From positions 1 to 47,908 of the forward strand of contig CALUTB010000011.1 in the NCBI GenBank assembly GCA_944323575.1: 47,908 nucleotides of DNA, read 5' to 3'. A program made the translations under genes and the position numbers. The stretch's first letter is position 1, and each line of letters opens with the position of its first letter. The stretch is from an uncultured Mailhella sp. (GTDB lineage Bacteria; Desulfobacterota; Desulfovibrionia; Desulfovibrionales; Desulfovibrionaceae). Below are positions 25,129 through 32,287 of the stretch, one piece after another. The notes under the pieces are model-generated. The model saw only the letters and a program-made list of their open reading frames with translations. It did not search any database and was not told the DNA's origin.

Positions 25129-27195
25129 TCAGAAGCGCCAGCTCAGCTTCATGTTGGCATGAAGCCCGGGCTCAAGAATGGCCGAATTGTACTGATAGCG
25201 CTTGTCGAAGATGTTCAGCACCTCCGCCAGAACGGAAAACTGCTTTTCCGGTCCGAAGTCGAATCCCACGGCAACGTTGGCGGTAGTGAATCCTCCGAGG
25301 TCGTAATCGCTGCTGCCGGAGGCGGAACGGTACACCGTTTCAGACTGACTGCGACCGTACACGTCGGCACGGAAATCAAGGTCTTCGGCAAGAGCTTTGG
25401 CGTAACGCACGCCGTAGCGGCTCACCCATTCCGGCGTGGCGGTATCGTAGGTTTTCCAGCCCTGACCGTCGTCGTACTGACGGCGCATCCAGGTAAGCGA
25501 GGCATAGGGCATGAAGTCGCCGTACGCCGTGACGAACCTGTAGCTGGCCGCAATTTCCGAACCGAACGTCCTGGCGTCCGCCACGTTGGAATAGCGGTAG
25601 TCGCTGGTACCTGCGATGGGAAGCGACGCGATGTAGTTGTCGGCAATGGAGTAGAAGACGGCCGCATCAAAATTCAGGTTGTCCGGGTTGTAACGAACAC
25701 CGATTTCAAAATTGTTGGACGTTTCGGGATCAAGATCGGGATTGCCCCACGTGGTGCCGGTCTGCCCCATGGTGGTGCCAATGTACTTTTCCGTCAGGTT
25801 CGGCACGCGGAAGCCCTGCGCCCAGCTTGCGCGCACGGCAAGGTCCTCGATGCCCGTCCACACGAGGCCCACGTTGAACACGGGGCGGGAATTGGTGTCG
25901 TCGCCGGTGGCGGGCATATCGACGGGAGTACCCCTGCTCGAATAGCCATCGCTTCTGTCCAGCGCCGTACGCACATGAGTCCAGCGCACGCCGTAGGTCA
26001 GAGCGATATCCCACGGAAGCTGGCTCTCCATGGAGGCGAACAGCGACTGATTGAGCTGCGTGCCGTCATAGAACTTATCCGTGGTGGAAAACGTCGCCCC
26101 TCCCATCAGAATATCCGTGCGATTGGAGGAATCCAGCCTGTCATCATTGAGCTCATAGCCCGCCACAAGAAAATGGTCTGCACCGAGCTGCCAGTCTGTC
26201 TGAAGAGAGAGGCCTCTGCTGCGGATGATATTATGCGCCCGGTTATCTATGGCCATCCTAGCGGCAGGGGCAATATAATTCTGCATCTCCTTTTCAGTCT
26301 TCTGATAATGAACGTCAAAACGGACGCGGCTCAGGTATTCGCTGATATCCTTGCCTTCGGCAAACAGATAGTATTTGGTTCTGCTCCACTTGGGCACTCG
26401 CACGAAGAAGTCATAATAGGAGCTGTCTATTGTGGTAGAGTTGAACGCGCCCTTGTAGTAGTCGAATCCGCCGCCGAGAGTGAAGTGCTCGGAAAAATCA
26501 TAGCTCAGGAAAGCTGCGGCATCGGTCTGACGGAAATTCGTATTGGGCAGTTCTCCTTCCGGCGTATGAATGTTGCCCTGATCGGAATGGGAGCCGGACA
26601 GGCTGTACTTGAGTCCGTCCACATTGCCGCGTACGGCCATGCCTTCGGAAAAGCCGCGGGAAGCCCCGGAAAAGCCCGTCCACAGTTCACCTTCAACCGG
26701 CTTTTCGCCGCCCTTCTTCGTAATGATGTTCACCACGCCGCCGATGGCATCGGAACCGTAAAGCACCGAGGCCGGTCCCTTGATGACTTCGATGCGCTCA
26801 ATGCGGGAGGCATCAATGAGCATGGGCGAGCCGGACATGGACTTCTGCTCGGAAATCTTCTGTCCGTCAATGAGCACCAGCGTGCGGAAGGCATTCTCGC
26901 CGCGGATGGACACACGCTTGAGCCCCTGAGAGCCGTCGTTCTGTATCTGTACGCCGGGCACATCCTCAAGCAGTTCGCCCACGGTACGGGCGCCGGAACG
27001 CTTCACATCCTCGGCCGTCATCACGGTCACGCTCATGGGAACCTGCTGCAGTTCCTTTTCCACACGCGTCGCCGTCACATACACATCGCCGGCTCTCACG
27101 GTATCCTCCGCCAGAGCAAACGGAGCGGGCAGCAGCGCACAGGCAAGCAGCATGGTCGAAAAAGCTGCCCACGTCATCTTCGTCTTCTTCATCAT
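25129..27195 (-). CDS. TonB-dependent outer-membrane receptor, probable haem receptor
   Basis: The 688-residue protein has a signal peptide (about 1-29, cleavage after FALA), a TonB-box-like start DTVRAGDVYVTATR, a plug domain with the typical VPGVQIQND and VNIITKKGG segments, and a beta barrel ending in phenylalanine (LSWRF), as outer-membrane proteins do. The barrel segment GFRVPNLTEKY is the counterpart of the FRAP-NPNL box of haem receptors. It should take haem or a haem protein-bound form through the outer membrane using the TonB-ExbB-ExbD set of the same operon. AAGGA precedes the ATG; the second codon is also ATG. The haem specificity is inferred mainly from hutW and hutX next to it. 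Confidence 0.9.
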   Translation of the reverse strand: MMKKTKMTWAAFSTMLLACALLPAPFALAEDTVRAGDVYVTATRVEKELQQVPMSVTVMTAEDVKRSGARTVGELLEDVPGVQIQNDGSQGLKRVSIRGENAFRTLVLIDGQKISEQKSMSGSPMLIDASRIERIEVIKGPASVLYGSDAIGGVVNIITKKGGEKPVEGELWTGFSGASRGFSEGMAVRGNVDGLKYSLSGSHSDQGNIHTPEGELPNTNFRQTDAAAFLSYDFSEHFTLGGGFDYYKGAFNSTTIDSSYYDFFVRVPKWSRTKYYLFAEGKDISEYLSRVRFDVHYQKTEKEMQNYIAPAARMAIDNRAHNIIRSRGLSLQTDWQLGADHFLVAGYELNDDRLDSSNRTDILMGGATFSTTDKFYDGTQLNQSLFASMESQLPWDIALTYGVRWTHVRTALDRSDGYSSRGTPVDMPATGDDTNSRPVFNVGLVWTGIEDLAVRASWAQGFRVPNLTEKYIGTTMGQTGTTWGNPDLDPETSNNFEIGVRYNPDNLNFDAAVFYSIADNYIASLPIAGTSDYRYSNVADARTFGSEIAASYRFVTAYGDFMPYASLTWMRRQYDDGQGWKTYDTATPEWVSRYGVRYAKALAEDLDFRADVYGRSQSETVYRSASGSSDYDLGGFTTANVAVGFDFGPEKQFSVLAEVLNIFDKRYQYNSAILEPGLHANMKLSWRF

Positions 27196-27211
27196 CCCAA
27201 TCCTTATCTTC

Positions 27212-27230
27212 GTGCTCCCTGCCGGAGCAC
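27212..27230 (-). other. Hairpin in the hutW-receptor gap
   Basis: A 7-bp perfect stem (GTGCTCC at 27212-27218, complement 27224-27230) with a 5-base loop lies 17-35 bases upstream of the receptor ATG, in a 179-base gap that otherwise holds no gene. It sits close to the ribosome binding site and might affect translation. Confidence 0.35.
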
Positions 27231-27374
27231 CCCTTCAGCGCGTGCGTTCCCTGCGGAGCGAAAGTTCTGCACCTCCGCCTTACGCCGGAGCACGGCTTCT
27301 CTCCGCTTTGCCCGCGCTGCACTTTTTACGGATAGTTCCGCCCTGCCCTGCAGCAGAACCATCCTCATCATTCA

Positions 27375-28805
27375 TCAGACATTCGCCGTATCCAGCGCAT
27401 GCTTGAGAAAATCCTGCATGAGCTGGGAAAGATTCACCTGCCAGAACTGTCCGGCCAGAGTGAGCACCATGACGCTGCCCTGCAGACTCACCAGTCCCGC
27501 CCGCTGCCACTGCTCGAGAAGAGGCTGAAGGACGGAGCGCATCTGCACGCCGTAGGTCTGCTCCAGAGCGGCCATGTCCAGCCAGCCCTGCTCCATGGCG
27601 GCCGCCACGGCACGGTAAAAATAAAAACGGGCATCGGGACGCATGAGCATCATTGCAGGCTTGCGACCTTCGTTCACCATGTCCTGCCACTTCTGATAGC
27701 TGCTCTGATTCAGATAGAACCAGCCCGCGAGATTGCCGCCCGCACCGGGGCCGAACGCCAGACAGTTGGCGCTGCCCTTCACCTTGAGATTGTAAAGATT
27801 GCGCTCCCGGCTGGTGCGCGCCCAGTGCGTCAGGGAAAGACGACGGTAAAAGGCCTTCTGCAGCGCCTCCACTCCGGCGGCAAACATGGCCGACTGCATG
27901 GGAATGTCGGCGGCAGGCGGAATCTTTCCTTCTCTGATCGCCCTGCCCAGAGGCGTCTGACCGTAGACGTTGAGCTGATAGCAGTCCATGCCGTCGAGAT
28001 TGGCGGAACGGGCCACGGCAATGTCGTCCAGCCACACGTCCATGGTCTGCATGGGGAAACCGAAAATGAGGTCCACAATCACCGCGGCCTGATTATAGCT
28101 CTTCAGAAGTTCCAGACGCCGGAACACCTCTTCCCGCGAGGCAAGACGCCCCATGAGCTGCCGTATCTTCGTATGGAAGCTCTGAACTCCGAGCGAAAAG
28201 CGATTGGCGCCTCCGGCAAAGCAGGCTTCCATCTTTTCCGGGCCGAAATTATGCAGGCGGCCCTCCACGGTGATTTCACAGTCGTTGGCAAGAGGAAGCA
28301 CGCTGCGGATTCCCTTCAGCAGACGCTCAAGATCCTGCGCCTCCAGCGCCGTGGGCGTTCCGCCGCCCAGATACACGGCATGTACCGGCCCCTCCTGCTG
28401 AGCGGCCCTTCCCTCCCAGAGACGAAGTTCCCGAAGCAGCGTGTCGGTGTAGCGTGCGCTTTCCCCGCGGCTGTAGCCCCGGTTGTAAAAACCGCAGTAC
28501 AGGCAGTGCGTCTCGCAGAAAGGCACATGAACATAGGCCACGCTGTCGCCGCTTCGAGGCGTATCCAGAAGAGACTCCAGGCGTTCCGCCACCTCTTCCG
28601 GCGCAACCATGCCGCCGCCCACACCGGGATGCACCGCCACTTTTCCTTCAAAGGCGTGCGAAAGCGGATCCACCCCTTCCTGTGCAAAATACCTTTCCAT
28701 GCTCCAGGCTTCCTCTTTTCCGCTTCCGAAAAAGGGCATGCTGTTCAAACGCGGCGCTTCGGAATCAATCCGTTCCCGCGTATTCAGCTCTGCAGCGGTG
28801 CTCAT
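27375..28805 (-). CDS. hutW: Radical SAM haem-degrading methyltransferase, HutW/ChuW family
   Basis: The 476-residue protein has the radical SAM cluster motif C97-x3-C101-x2-C104 (CETHCLYC) and the SAM-binding GGGTP near 152, within a HemN-like barrel, plus an extra C-terminal region (GAGGNLAGWFYLNQSSYQ). This matches HutW/ChuW, which opens the haem ring without oxygen and releases iron and a linear tetrapyrrole (anaerobilin). Coproporphyrinogen dehydrogenases are relatives, but gene context (TonB receptor, hutX) favours HutW. It starts at the ATG at 28805 after GAGAGGAG and is the first gene of the operon; its promoter carries the operator shared with the MATE-dtxR operon. ChuW needs flavodoxin-type electrons, available from the flavodoxin gene in this operon. 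Confidence 0.9.
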   Translation of the reverse strand: MSTAAELNTRERIDSEAPRLNSMPFFGSGKEEAWSMERYFAQEGVDPLSHAFEGKVAVHPGVGGGMVAPEEVAERLESLLDTPRSGDSVAYVHVPFCETHCLYCGFYNRGYSRGESARYTDTLLRELRLWEGRAAQQEGPVHAVYLGGGTPTALEAQDLERLLKGIRSVLPLANDCEITVEGRLHNFGPEKMEACFAGGANRFSLGVQSFHTKIRQLMGRLASREEVFRRLELLKSYNQAAVIVDLIFGFPMQTMDVWLDDIAVARSANLDGMDCYQLNVYGQTPLGRAIREGKIPPAADIPMQSAMFAAGVEALQKAFYRRLSLTHWARTSRERNLYNLKVKGSANCLAFGPGAGGNLAGWFYLNQSSYQKWQDMVNEGRKPAMMLMRPDARFYFYRAVAAAMEQGWLDMAALEQTYGVQMRSVLQPLLEQWQRAGLVSLQGSVMVLTLAGQFWQVNLSQLMQDFLKHALDTANV

Positions 28806-28834
28806 AGGCTCCTCTCTGAAGTTCTAGTCCACGT

Positions 28835-28860
28835 ATAAAGTTATACTAACAAAACTTTTT
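28835..28860 (-). promoter_or_regulatory. Palindromic operator, probable DtxR-type repressor site (copy 2)
   Basis: ATAAAGTT at 28835-28842 and AACTTTTT at 28853-28860 flank the spacer ATACTAACAA, matching copy 1 (16815-16840) in 23 of 26 bases. The site lies over the predicted start of transcription of the haem operon, so a bound repressor would block it. Confidence 0.65.
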
Positions 28861-28864
28861 CCGA

Positions 28865-28893
28865 GTAATAAAGAAAATGAAATTCATTGTCAA
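28865..28893 (-). promoter_or_regulatory. Promoter of the haem operon
   Basis: On the minus strand TTGACA (28893-28888) is followed after 17 bases by TATTAC (28870-28865). The predicted start falls inside the operator at 28835-28860. The spacer holds the palindrome AATGAAATTCATT (28876-28888), whose outer AATGA/TCATT matches the core of Fur boxes. Confidence 0.65.
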
Positions 28894-29002
28894 TTTATTT
28901 TTTTCTCAACCCGGATCTTCGCCAACGTTTTTGCAGCCGTCCGCCGCATCGGTCGGCTCCTTGCTTGACAGAACGAAACTCTTCACCTAGAAAAATAGCT
29001 GC

Positions 29003-29078
29003 GGGCGGTTAGCTCAGTTGGTAGAGTATCGGTCTTACACACCGACTGTCAGGGGTTCAAGTCCCTTACCGCCCACCA
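29003..29078 (+). tRNA. tRNA-Val (anticodon UAC)
   Basis: A full cloverleaf can be drawn: acceptor strands 29003-29009 and 29068-29074, D stem GCTC/GAGT, anticodon stem TCGGT/ACCGA with loop CTTACAC (anticodon TAC in DNA), and T arm with loop TTCAAGT. CCA is encoded at 29076-29078 after the discriminator A at 29075. Its 3' 62 bases are the left attachment site of the integrated element that follows. A terminator at 29095-29128 comes from the element. Confidence 0.97.
29017..29078 (+). repeat. Attachment site attL (62-base direct repeat, copy 1)
   Basis: Bases 29017-29078 of the tRNA are identical to 35004-35065. The repeat starts in the D loop and ends exactly at the CCA end, so the tRNA stays functional after integration. 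It marks the left end of the element. Confidence 0.93.
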
Positions 29079-29094
29079 TATTTGATTTTCCGAA

Positions 29095-29128
29095 GAAAAG
29101 CCGTGTTCTTACATGGCTTTTCGTTTTT
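29095..29128 (+). terminator. Rho-independent terminator after tRNA-Val
   Basis: GAAAAGCC (29095-29102) pairs with GGCTTTTC (29115-29122) and is followed by GTTTTT. It belongs to the element and replaces the tRNA's own terminator, which is now behind attR at 35081-35124. Confidence 0.8.
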
Positions 29129-29130
29129 AA

Positions 29131-29167
29131 CAAACGATTTCTTTGAAAAATCCGCGTGTACCATACG
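29131..29167 (+). repeat. Possible integrase arm sites, left end
   Basis: CAAACGATTTC (29131-29141) and TGTACCATACG (29157-29167) each recur as an exact inverted copy near the right end, at 34971-34981 and 34927-34937. Paired inverted sites near both att cores fit arm-type binding sites of a tyrosine integrase. Confidence 0.5.
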
Positions 29168-29268
29168 TTTGTACTACCCGTGAATCCGTTTGAATCCGCC
29201 GGAACCGGCTTTTGAACCGTCAAAAAATCATTAATGCTTTTTGGGACGGCACCTTTTGGGGAAAACGT

Positions 29269-30552
29269 ATGATGTACTTACAAAGACGACAAGGCGGCGT
29301 GTACTATTTCCGCATGGCCATACCCACCAGATTGACCGCCGCATACGGACGCAAGGAAATCGTTTTTTCGTTGGGCACGAAAGACAAAGCAGACGCCCGT
29401 TTGAAATCGTTGGAATATGTACAGAAGTACATGATAGAATTTCAAACGGGAAAAATTGATGATACAATTGTAGAAAAATTGAAGAATCCGACTATAAAGA
29501 AATATATTTCATTTCATGATGTATATGAAAAGTATTTGAACGAACGAAAACCGTCACAAACAAGCATACATTCTTTCACTACATCAGTAGAACGATTTGA
29601 AAAAATTGTCGGCAACAAAGATATTCGTTTGTATAGTAAAAAAGATATAATACATTATAAAGACGTATTACTACAATATCCGGTAAACATATCCGAAAAA
29701 GACAAATTATTACCCATCGAAGAAATCATACAAAAACATAAAAATTCGCGTAAAATTAGTATAAAAACAATCAACAATTCGTATATTACTTTGATAAAAG
29801 CGATATTTTCTTACGCTATCACGAACGATTATATAAAAGATAATCCCGCCGACAATGTAAAAATAGTTTCACACGAACAGCCAGAACCGAAAAGATTGCC
29901 GTTTAGTTTGAATCAAATTCAATATATGCTTACAACCGACTTATTTACAAAATTACAAGATGAAAAATTTATTGAATATAGATTTCTAATATTATTAGGG
30001 TTATTCACAGGTGCCCGTTTGGAAGAGTTGGGGAGGCTACACATGGCCGACGTGGGCGAGGAAGACCATATGCCGTTTATTTTCATCCGGCCACATGGTG
30101 AAGATAGCCACAGGTTAAAAACCCCATCAGCGCGCCGGAGAGTGCCGTTACACCCGGCATTGATGGGTGATTGGGGGTTCGGTGAATTCATCGCCACAGG
30201 ACGCGCAGAACGCCGGAAATTCGTATTTCCCATCATCAACACATCCCGACAGATACGCGGTTCCATTTCATCCCAATTTTCAAAATGGTTCGCCAGATGG
30301 CTAACAAAAATCGGATTAGACGACAGGCGGCTTTGCTATCATTCCCTAAGGCACACGTTTAAAGCGTGGGGGCGTTCTAATGGTGTAGAATTGTCCATTT
30401 TGGACGTGCTACAAGGACACAGTGTGAAGTCCGTTGCGTTTGATTACGGCCGGGACGAATACGGCAGTCCGTATTCGGTAAAGACGTTGTATGACGCGGT
30501 ATGTAAAATAGACGAATTGAACCGACTTAAGCCGCCAGTAGTTCATCGTTGA
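29269..30552 (+). CDS. Tyrosine recombinase (integrase) of the element
   Basis: The 427-residue protein has a basic N-terminal segment, a core-binding domain (about 95-220) and a catalytic domain with R250 (GARLEEL), H358-x-x-R361 (HSLRH), H384 (QGHSV) and the nucleophile Y393 (AFDYG). All key residues are present, so it should be active. I chose the ATG at 29269; ATG at 29272 follows immediately. It lies close to the tRNA attachment site and points away from it, the usual arrangement. Codon use shifts from GC-rich at the 3' end to AT-rich in the middle. It excises and integrates the element at tRNA-Val. Confidence 0.92.
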   Translation: MMYLQRRQGGVYYFRMAIPTRLTAAYGRKEIVFSLGTKDKADARLKSLEYVQKYMIEFQTGKIDDTIVEKLKNPTIKKYISFHDVYEKYLNERKPSQTSIHSFTTSVERFEKIVGNKDIRLYSKKDIIHYKDVLLQYPVNISEKDKLLPIEEIIQKHKNSRKISIKTINNSYITLIKAIFSYAITNDYIKDNPADNVKIVSHEQPEPKRLPFSLNQIQYMLTTDLFTKLQDEKFIEYRFLILLGLFTGARLEELGRLHMADVGEEDHMPFIFIRPHGEDSHRLKTPSARRRVPLHPALMGDWGFGEFIATGRAERRKFVFPIINTSRQIRGSISSQFSKWFARWLTKIGLDDRRLCYHSLRHTFKAWGRSNGVELSILDVLQGHSVKSVAFDYGRDEYGSPYSVKTLYDAVCKIDELNRLKPPVVHR

Positions 30553-30604
30553 ATGATTATTTTTATGAGAGAATCAGGCAAGTTTTAATGATTTTTCGGG
30601 CTTT

Positions 30605-30632
30605 TTGAACGATATGAAATGAAAATTATAAT
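30605..30632 (+). promoter_or_regulatory. Sigma-70-type promoter of a small gene
   Basis: TTGAAC (30605-30610) and TATAAT (30627-30632) are separated by 16 bases. It precedes the small gene at 30696. Confidence 0.5.
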
Positions 30633-30663
30633 ATAAACCAGCGTTAGTATGAGACACGGTTAT

Positions 30664-30685
30664 CCCATCACTTTTTTTTGATGGG
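30664..30685 (+). promoter_or_regulatory. Hairpin overlapping a ribosome binding site
   Basis: CCCATCA (30664-30670) pairs with TGATGGG (30679-30685) around an eight-base T-rich loop. The last bases of the stem run into GGGAGG, the ribosome binding site of the gene at 30696, so the hairpin might control translation. Confidence 0.4.
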
Positions 30686-30695
30686 AGGTTCAGTC

Positions 30696-30851
30696 ATGAG
30701 TATTGACGTAGTACCGTTGGAAGTAGACTTGAGCAAAGAATTGAACGAAGATGAAAAGAAAGAAGAGGTAATCGGATTAGTGTCGGAGTTGGAACAATCA
30801 ATAATTCTATGTTTTGAAACGCTAACCGATATCAAAACATTGTTGAAGTAA
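30696..30851 (+). CDS. Small acidic protein of unknown function
   Basis: A 51-residue frame begins MSIDVVPLEVDLSKELNEDE and continues into a leucine-containing amphipathic section (VSELEQSIILCFETL). It has a GGGAGG ribosome binding site and its own promoter at 30605, which makes it credible. I do not recognise it. The C-terminal half looks like one alpha helix or a short coiled coil. A regulator of the element is one possibility. Confidence 0.55.
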   Translation: MSIDVVPLEVDLSKELNEDEKKEEVIGLVSELEQSIILCFETLTDIKTLLK

Positions 30852-30926
30852 AAAAAGCAAAAGAAGAAAAGCAACGTCTTGGAACAAATCCAGATGTTGC
30901 TTTTCTTTTTAATCTAATCAGAACAA

Positions 30927-30956
30927 TTGACAAATGGCACATAATTATGTTATAAT
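30927..30956 (+). promoter_or_regulatory. Strong sigma-70 promoter of the small-gene operon
   Basis: Consensus TTGACA (30927-30932) and TATAAT (30951-30956) with an 18-base spacer. It drives the five-gene run starting at 31102. The leader downstream carries TGTAAAA palindromes. Confidence 0.75.
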
Positions 30957-30982
30957 AAAAGTTTATATTTTTTCTAATTTTT

Positions 30983-31063
30983 GTTTTACAGTGTAAAATC
31001 ATACACAAAAAAGGATAGATTATTCGTAAAACAAGAGATTACCATGTAAAACAACGTTTTACA
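30983..31063 (+). repeat. TGTAAAA palindromes in the leader
   Basis: GTTTTACA and TGTAAAA meet head to head at 30983-30998 (one base between them), a variant CGTAAAAC is at 31025-31032, and a 19-base palindrome TGTAAAAC-AAC-GTTTTACA lies at 31045-31063. They sit between the promoter and the ribbon-helix-helix gene, as expected for an autoregulatory operator or an origin. The half-site recurs at 34680-34687 and 34739-34746. Confidence 0.55.
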
Positions 31064-31101
31064 AAATTAGATAAATATAGATATATGAATGAGGTTTTAT
31101 A

Positions 31102-31329
31102 ATGTACACTTTGTATAGAGACAAAAAAGTAAAGAATTTGAATATTAGATTATCAGAGGAAGATTTTGATAAGTTACAGGCCGTATTTAATTCCAGAACC
31201 GAAGATATGAAGGTCCAGCATAGAAATATGGCCGAATTTGTGCGCTATATTCTTAAGACATTTGTGCTTTTACAGAGAAATAAAATGTATCCGTGTAATT
31301 ACTATCAAAATAATAATGGGATGTTCTAA
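31102..31329 (+). CDS. Ribbon-helix-helix protein (MobC-like or regulator)
   Basis: The 75-residue protein begins with a beta strand NLNIRLSEEDFDKLQAVF followed by two helices, the pattern of ribbon-helix-helix DNA-binding proteins such as MobC accessory factors and plasmid copy-number repressors. Its N-terminal strand would enter the DNA major groove. It is the first gene after a strong promoter whose leader holds palindromes. No relaxase gene is visible, so a mobilisation role is unproven and autorepression is equally likely. It overlaps the next gene by one base. Confidence 0.65.
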   Translation: MYTLYRDKKVKNLNIRLSEEDFDKLQAVFNSRTEDMKVQHRNMAEFVRYILKTFVLLQRNKMYPCNYYQNNNGMF

Positions 31330-31517
31330 TGATTAGTTTTACCGAATTTATAAACCTAAAGGCTAAAGATGTTGGTGGCGTGGGGATACAAAAGACCGAG
31401 TCGGCGGCTATTCGGAAAGTGATAGAATGTATCAGGGAAGAAATGATATACATAAAATCTAATACCATAAGAAAAATGTTGGATAATATCATGTCAGAGT
31501 TGATGAAAAGGAAATAA
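31329..31517 (+). CDS. Small hypothetical protein
   Basis: The 62-residue product starts MISFTEFINLKAKDVGGVGI and is mostly helical, with repeated lysine and glutamate. Its start overlaps the stop of the ribbon-helix-helix gene, and the next small gene follows in 3 bases, so it belongs to the same operon. I do not recognise it. Confidence 0.5.
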   Translation: MISFTEFINLKAKDVGGVGIQKTESAAIRKVIECIREEMIYIKSNTIRKMLDNIMSELMKRK

Positions 31518-31520
31518 AAG

Positions 31521-31667
31521 ATGGAATGTTTGATTGAAATTACTAAAAAAAATAATAAAAATGAAACTATGCGACTACTAAATGAGATAGTAAAGTTAGT
31601 AAAAAAGAGTAATCTTTCTATTTTGAATGGAAATGATAAAGACAGTTTGAAGATAGTAAAGGAATAA
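31521..31667 (+). CDS. Small basic hypothetical protein
   Basis: A 48-residue frame with many lysines and asparagines (ITKKNNKNETMRLL) and a heptad-like LLNEIVKLVKKS section. It fits tightly between neighbours, 3 bases after the previous stop and 6 before the next ATG. I do not recognise it; given the AT-rich sequence, some caution is needed. Confidence 0.4.
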   Translation: MECLIEITKKNNKNETMRLLNEIVKLVKKSNLSILNGNDKDSLKIVKE

Positions 31668-31673
31668 AAAAGT

Positions 31674-31883
31674 ATGAAGTTGTATGAAGATGGTAAGACG
31701 GTAGTTTGCGAAATCAGACTATCGTATTCATATTGGGATAAGGACATAGAACGGTTGGCACAGGAAATAGACAAAATACATCAAAAAATATTTGATTCAA
31801 AACATTATACAACGATACGGACAACAAATAAAGAAGACGAATACAATATCGGATGTAGTAAATTTACTACCGTAATAAATTAG
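31674..31883 (+). CDS. Small hypothetical protein
   Basis: The 69-residue product contains a strand-rich start (KLYEDGKTVVCEIRLSYSY) and a helix (DIERLAQEIDKIHQKIF). It is in the same operon as the flanking small genes. I do not recognise it. Confidence 0.45.
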   Translation: MKLYEDGKTVVCEIRLSYSYWDKDIERLAQEIDKIHQKIFDSKHYTTIRTTNKEDEYNIGCSKFTTVIN

Positions 31884-31904
31884 GAAAAAAAGGATATTGA
31901 AAAA

Positions 31905-32117
31905 ATGGAAACAGAAACAATAAATGAAAATATTGATGAAACCGACGACGAGTTTTCTTTAGATTTGATAGAGTTAGAGAATACTTTTAACCGATATTGT
32001 CGGTTGGTTGAAAGGAAGAATGAGTTGAAAGAGGAAGCATATATGAGATACGGGTACAACGAATCTATGTATATTGATTGGCTATTGACCAATAAAATAG
32101 AAGAAATTTTGAAATAG
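31905..32117 (+). CDS. Small acidic helical protein
   Basis: The 70-residue product begins with an acidic segment (METETINENIDETDDEFSL) and continues as one long helix rich in glutamate and arginine. A strong terminator follows at once, so it is the last gene of the small-gene operon. I do not recognise it. Confidence 0.45.
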   Translation: METETINENIDETDDEFSLDLIELENTFNRYCRLVERKNELKEEAYMRYGYNESMYIDWLLTNKIEEILK

Positions 32118-32122
32118 AATAT

Positions 32123-32165
32123 AAAAAACGTGTGATATGTTGAATCTATATCACACGTTTTTTTT
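32123..32165 (+). terminator. Strong rho-independent terminator
   Basis: A 16-bp perfect stem, AAAAAACGTGTGATAT (32123-32138) with its complement (32148-32163), has a 9-base loop and a run of eight T. It ends the small-gene operon and, because of the A tract, can also act on the other strand. Confidence 0.9.
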
Positions 32166-32189
32166 ATAAAGAATTTCTTTATTTTGGTG

Positions 32190-32218
32190 TTGAAATGTTT
32201 AGGATTATATGTTATAAT
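32190..32218 (+). promoter_or_regulatory. Sigma-70 promoter of the replicase-like gene
   Basis: TTGAAA (32190-32195) and TATAAT (32213-32218) with a 17-base spacer. The -10 context TATGTTATAATAAA is identical to that of the promoter at 30927-30956. Confidence 0.7.
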
Positions 32219-32287
32219 AAAGAAAGCAAAAACTATATTTGTAAATCAACACCAAAATTAGAAAAAAAATAGAAAGGAAACATAATT

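Noticed and set aside
25159..27528. 789-codon plus-strand frame opposite the TonB-dependent receptor
   Set aside because: Low-complexity His/Gly/Val-rich translation opposite a receptor with signal peptide, plug and terminal Phe.
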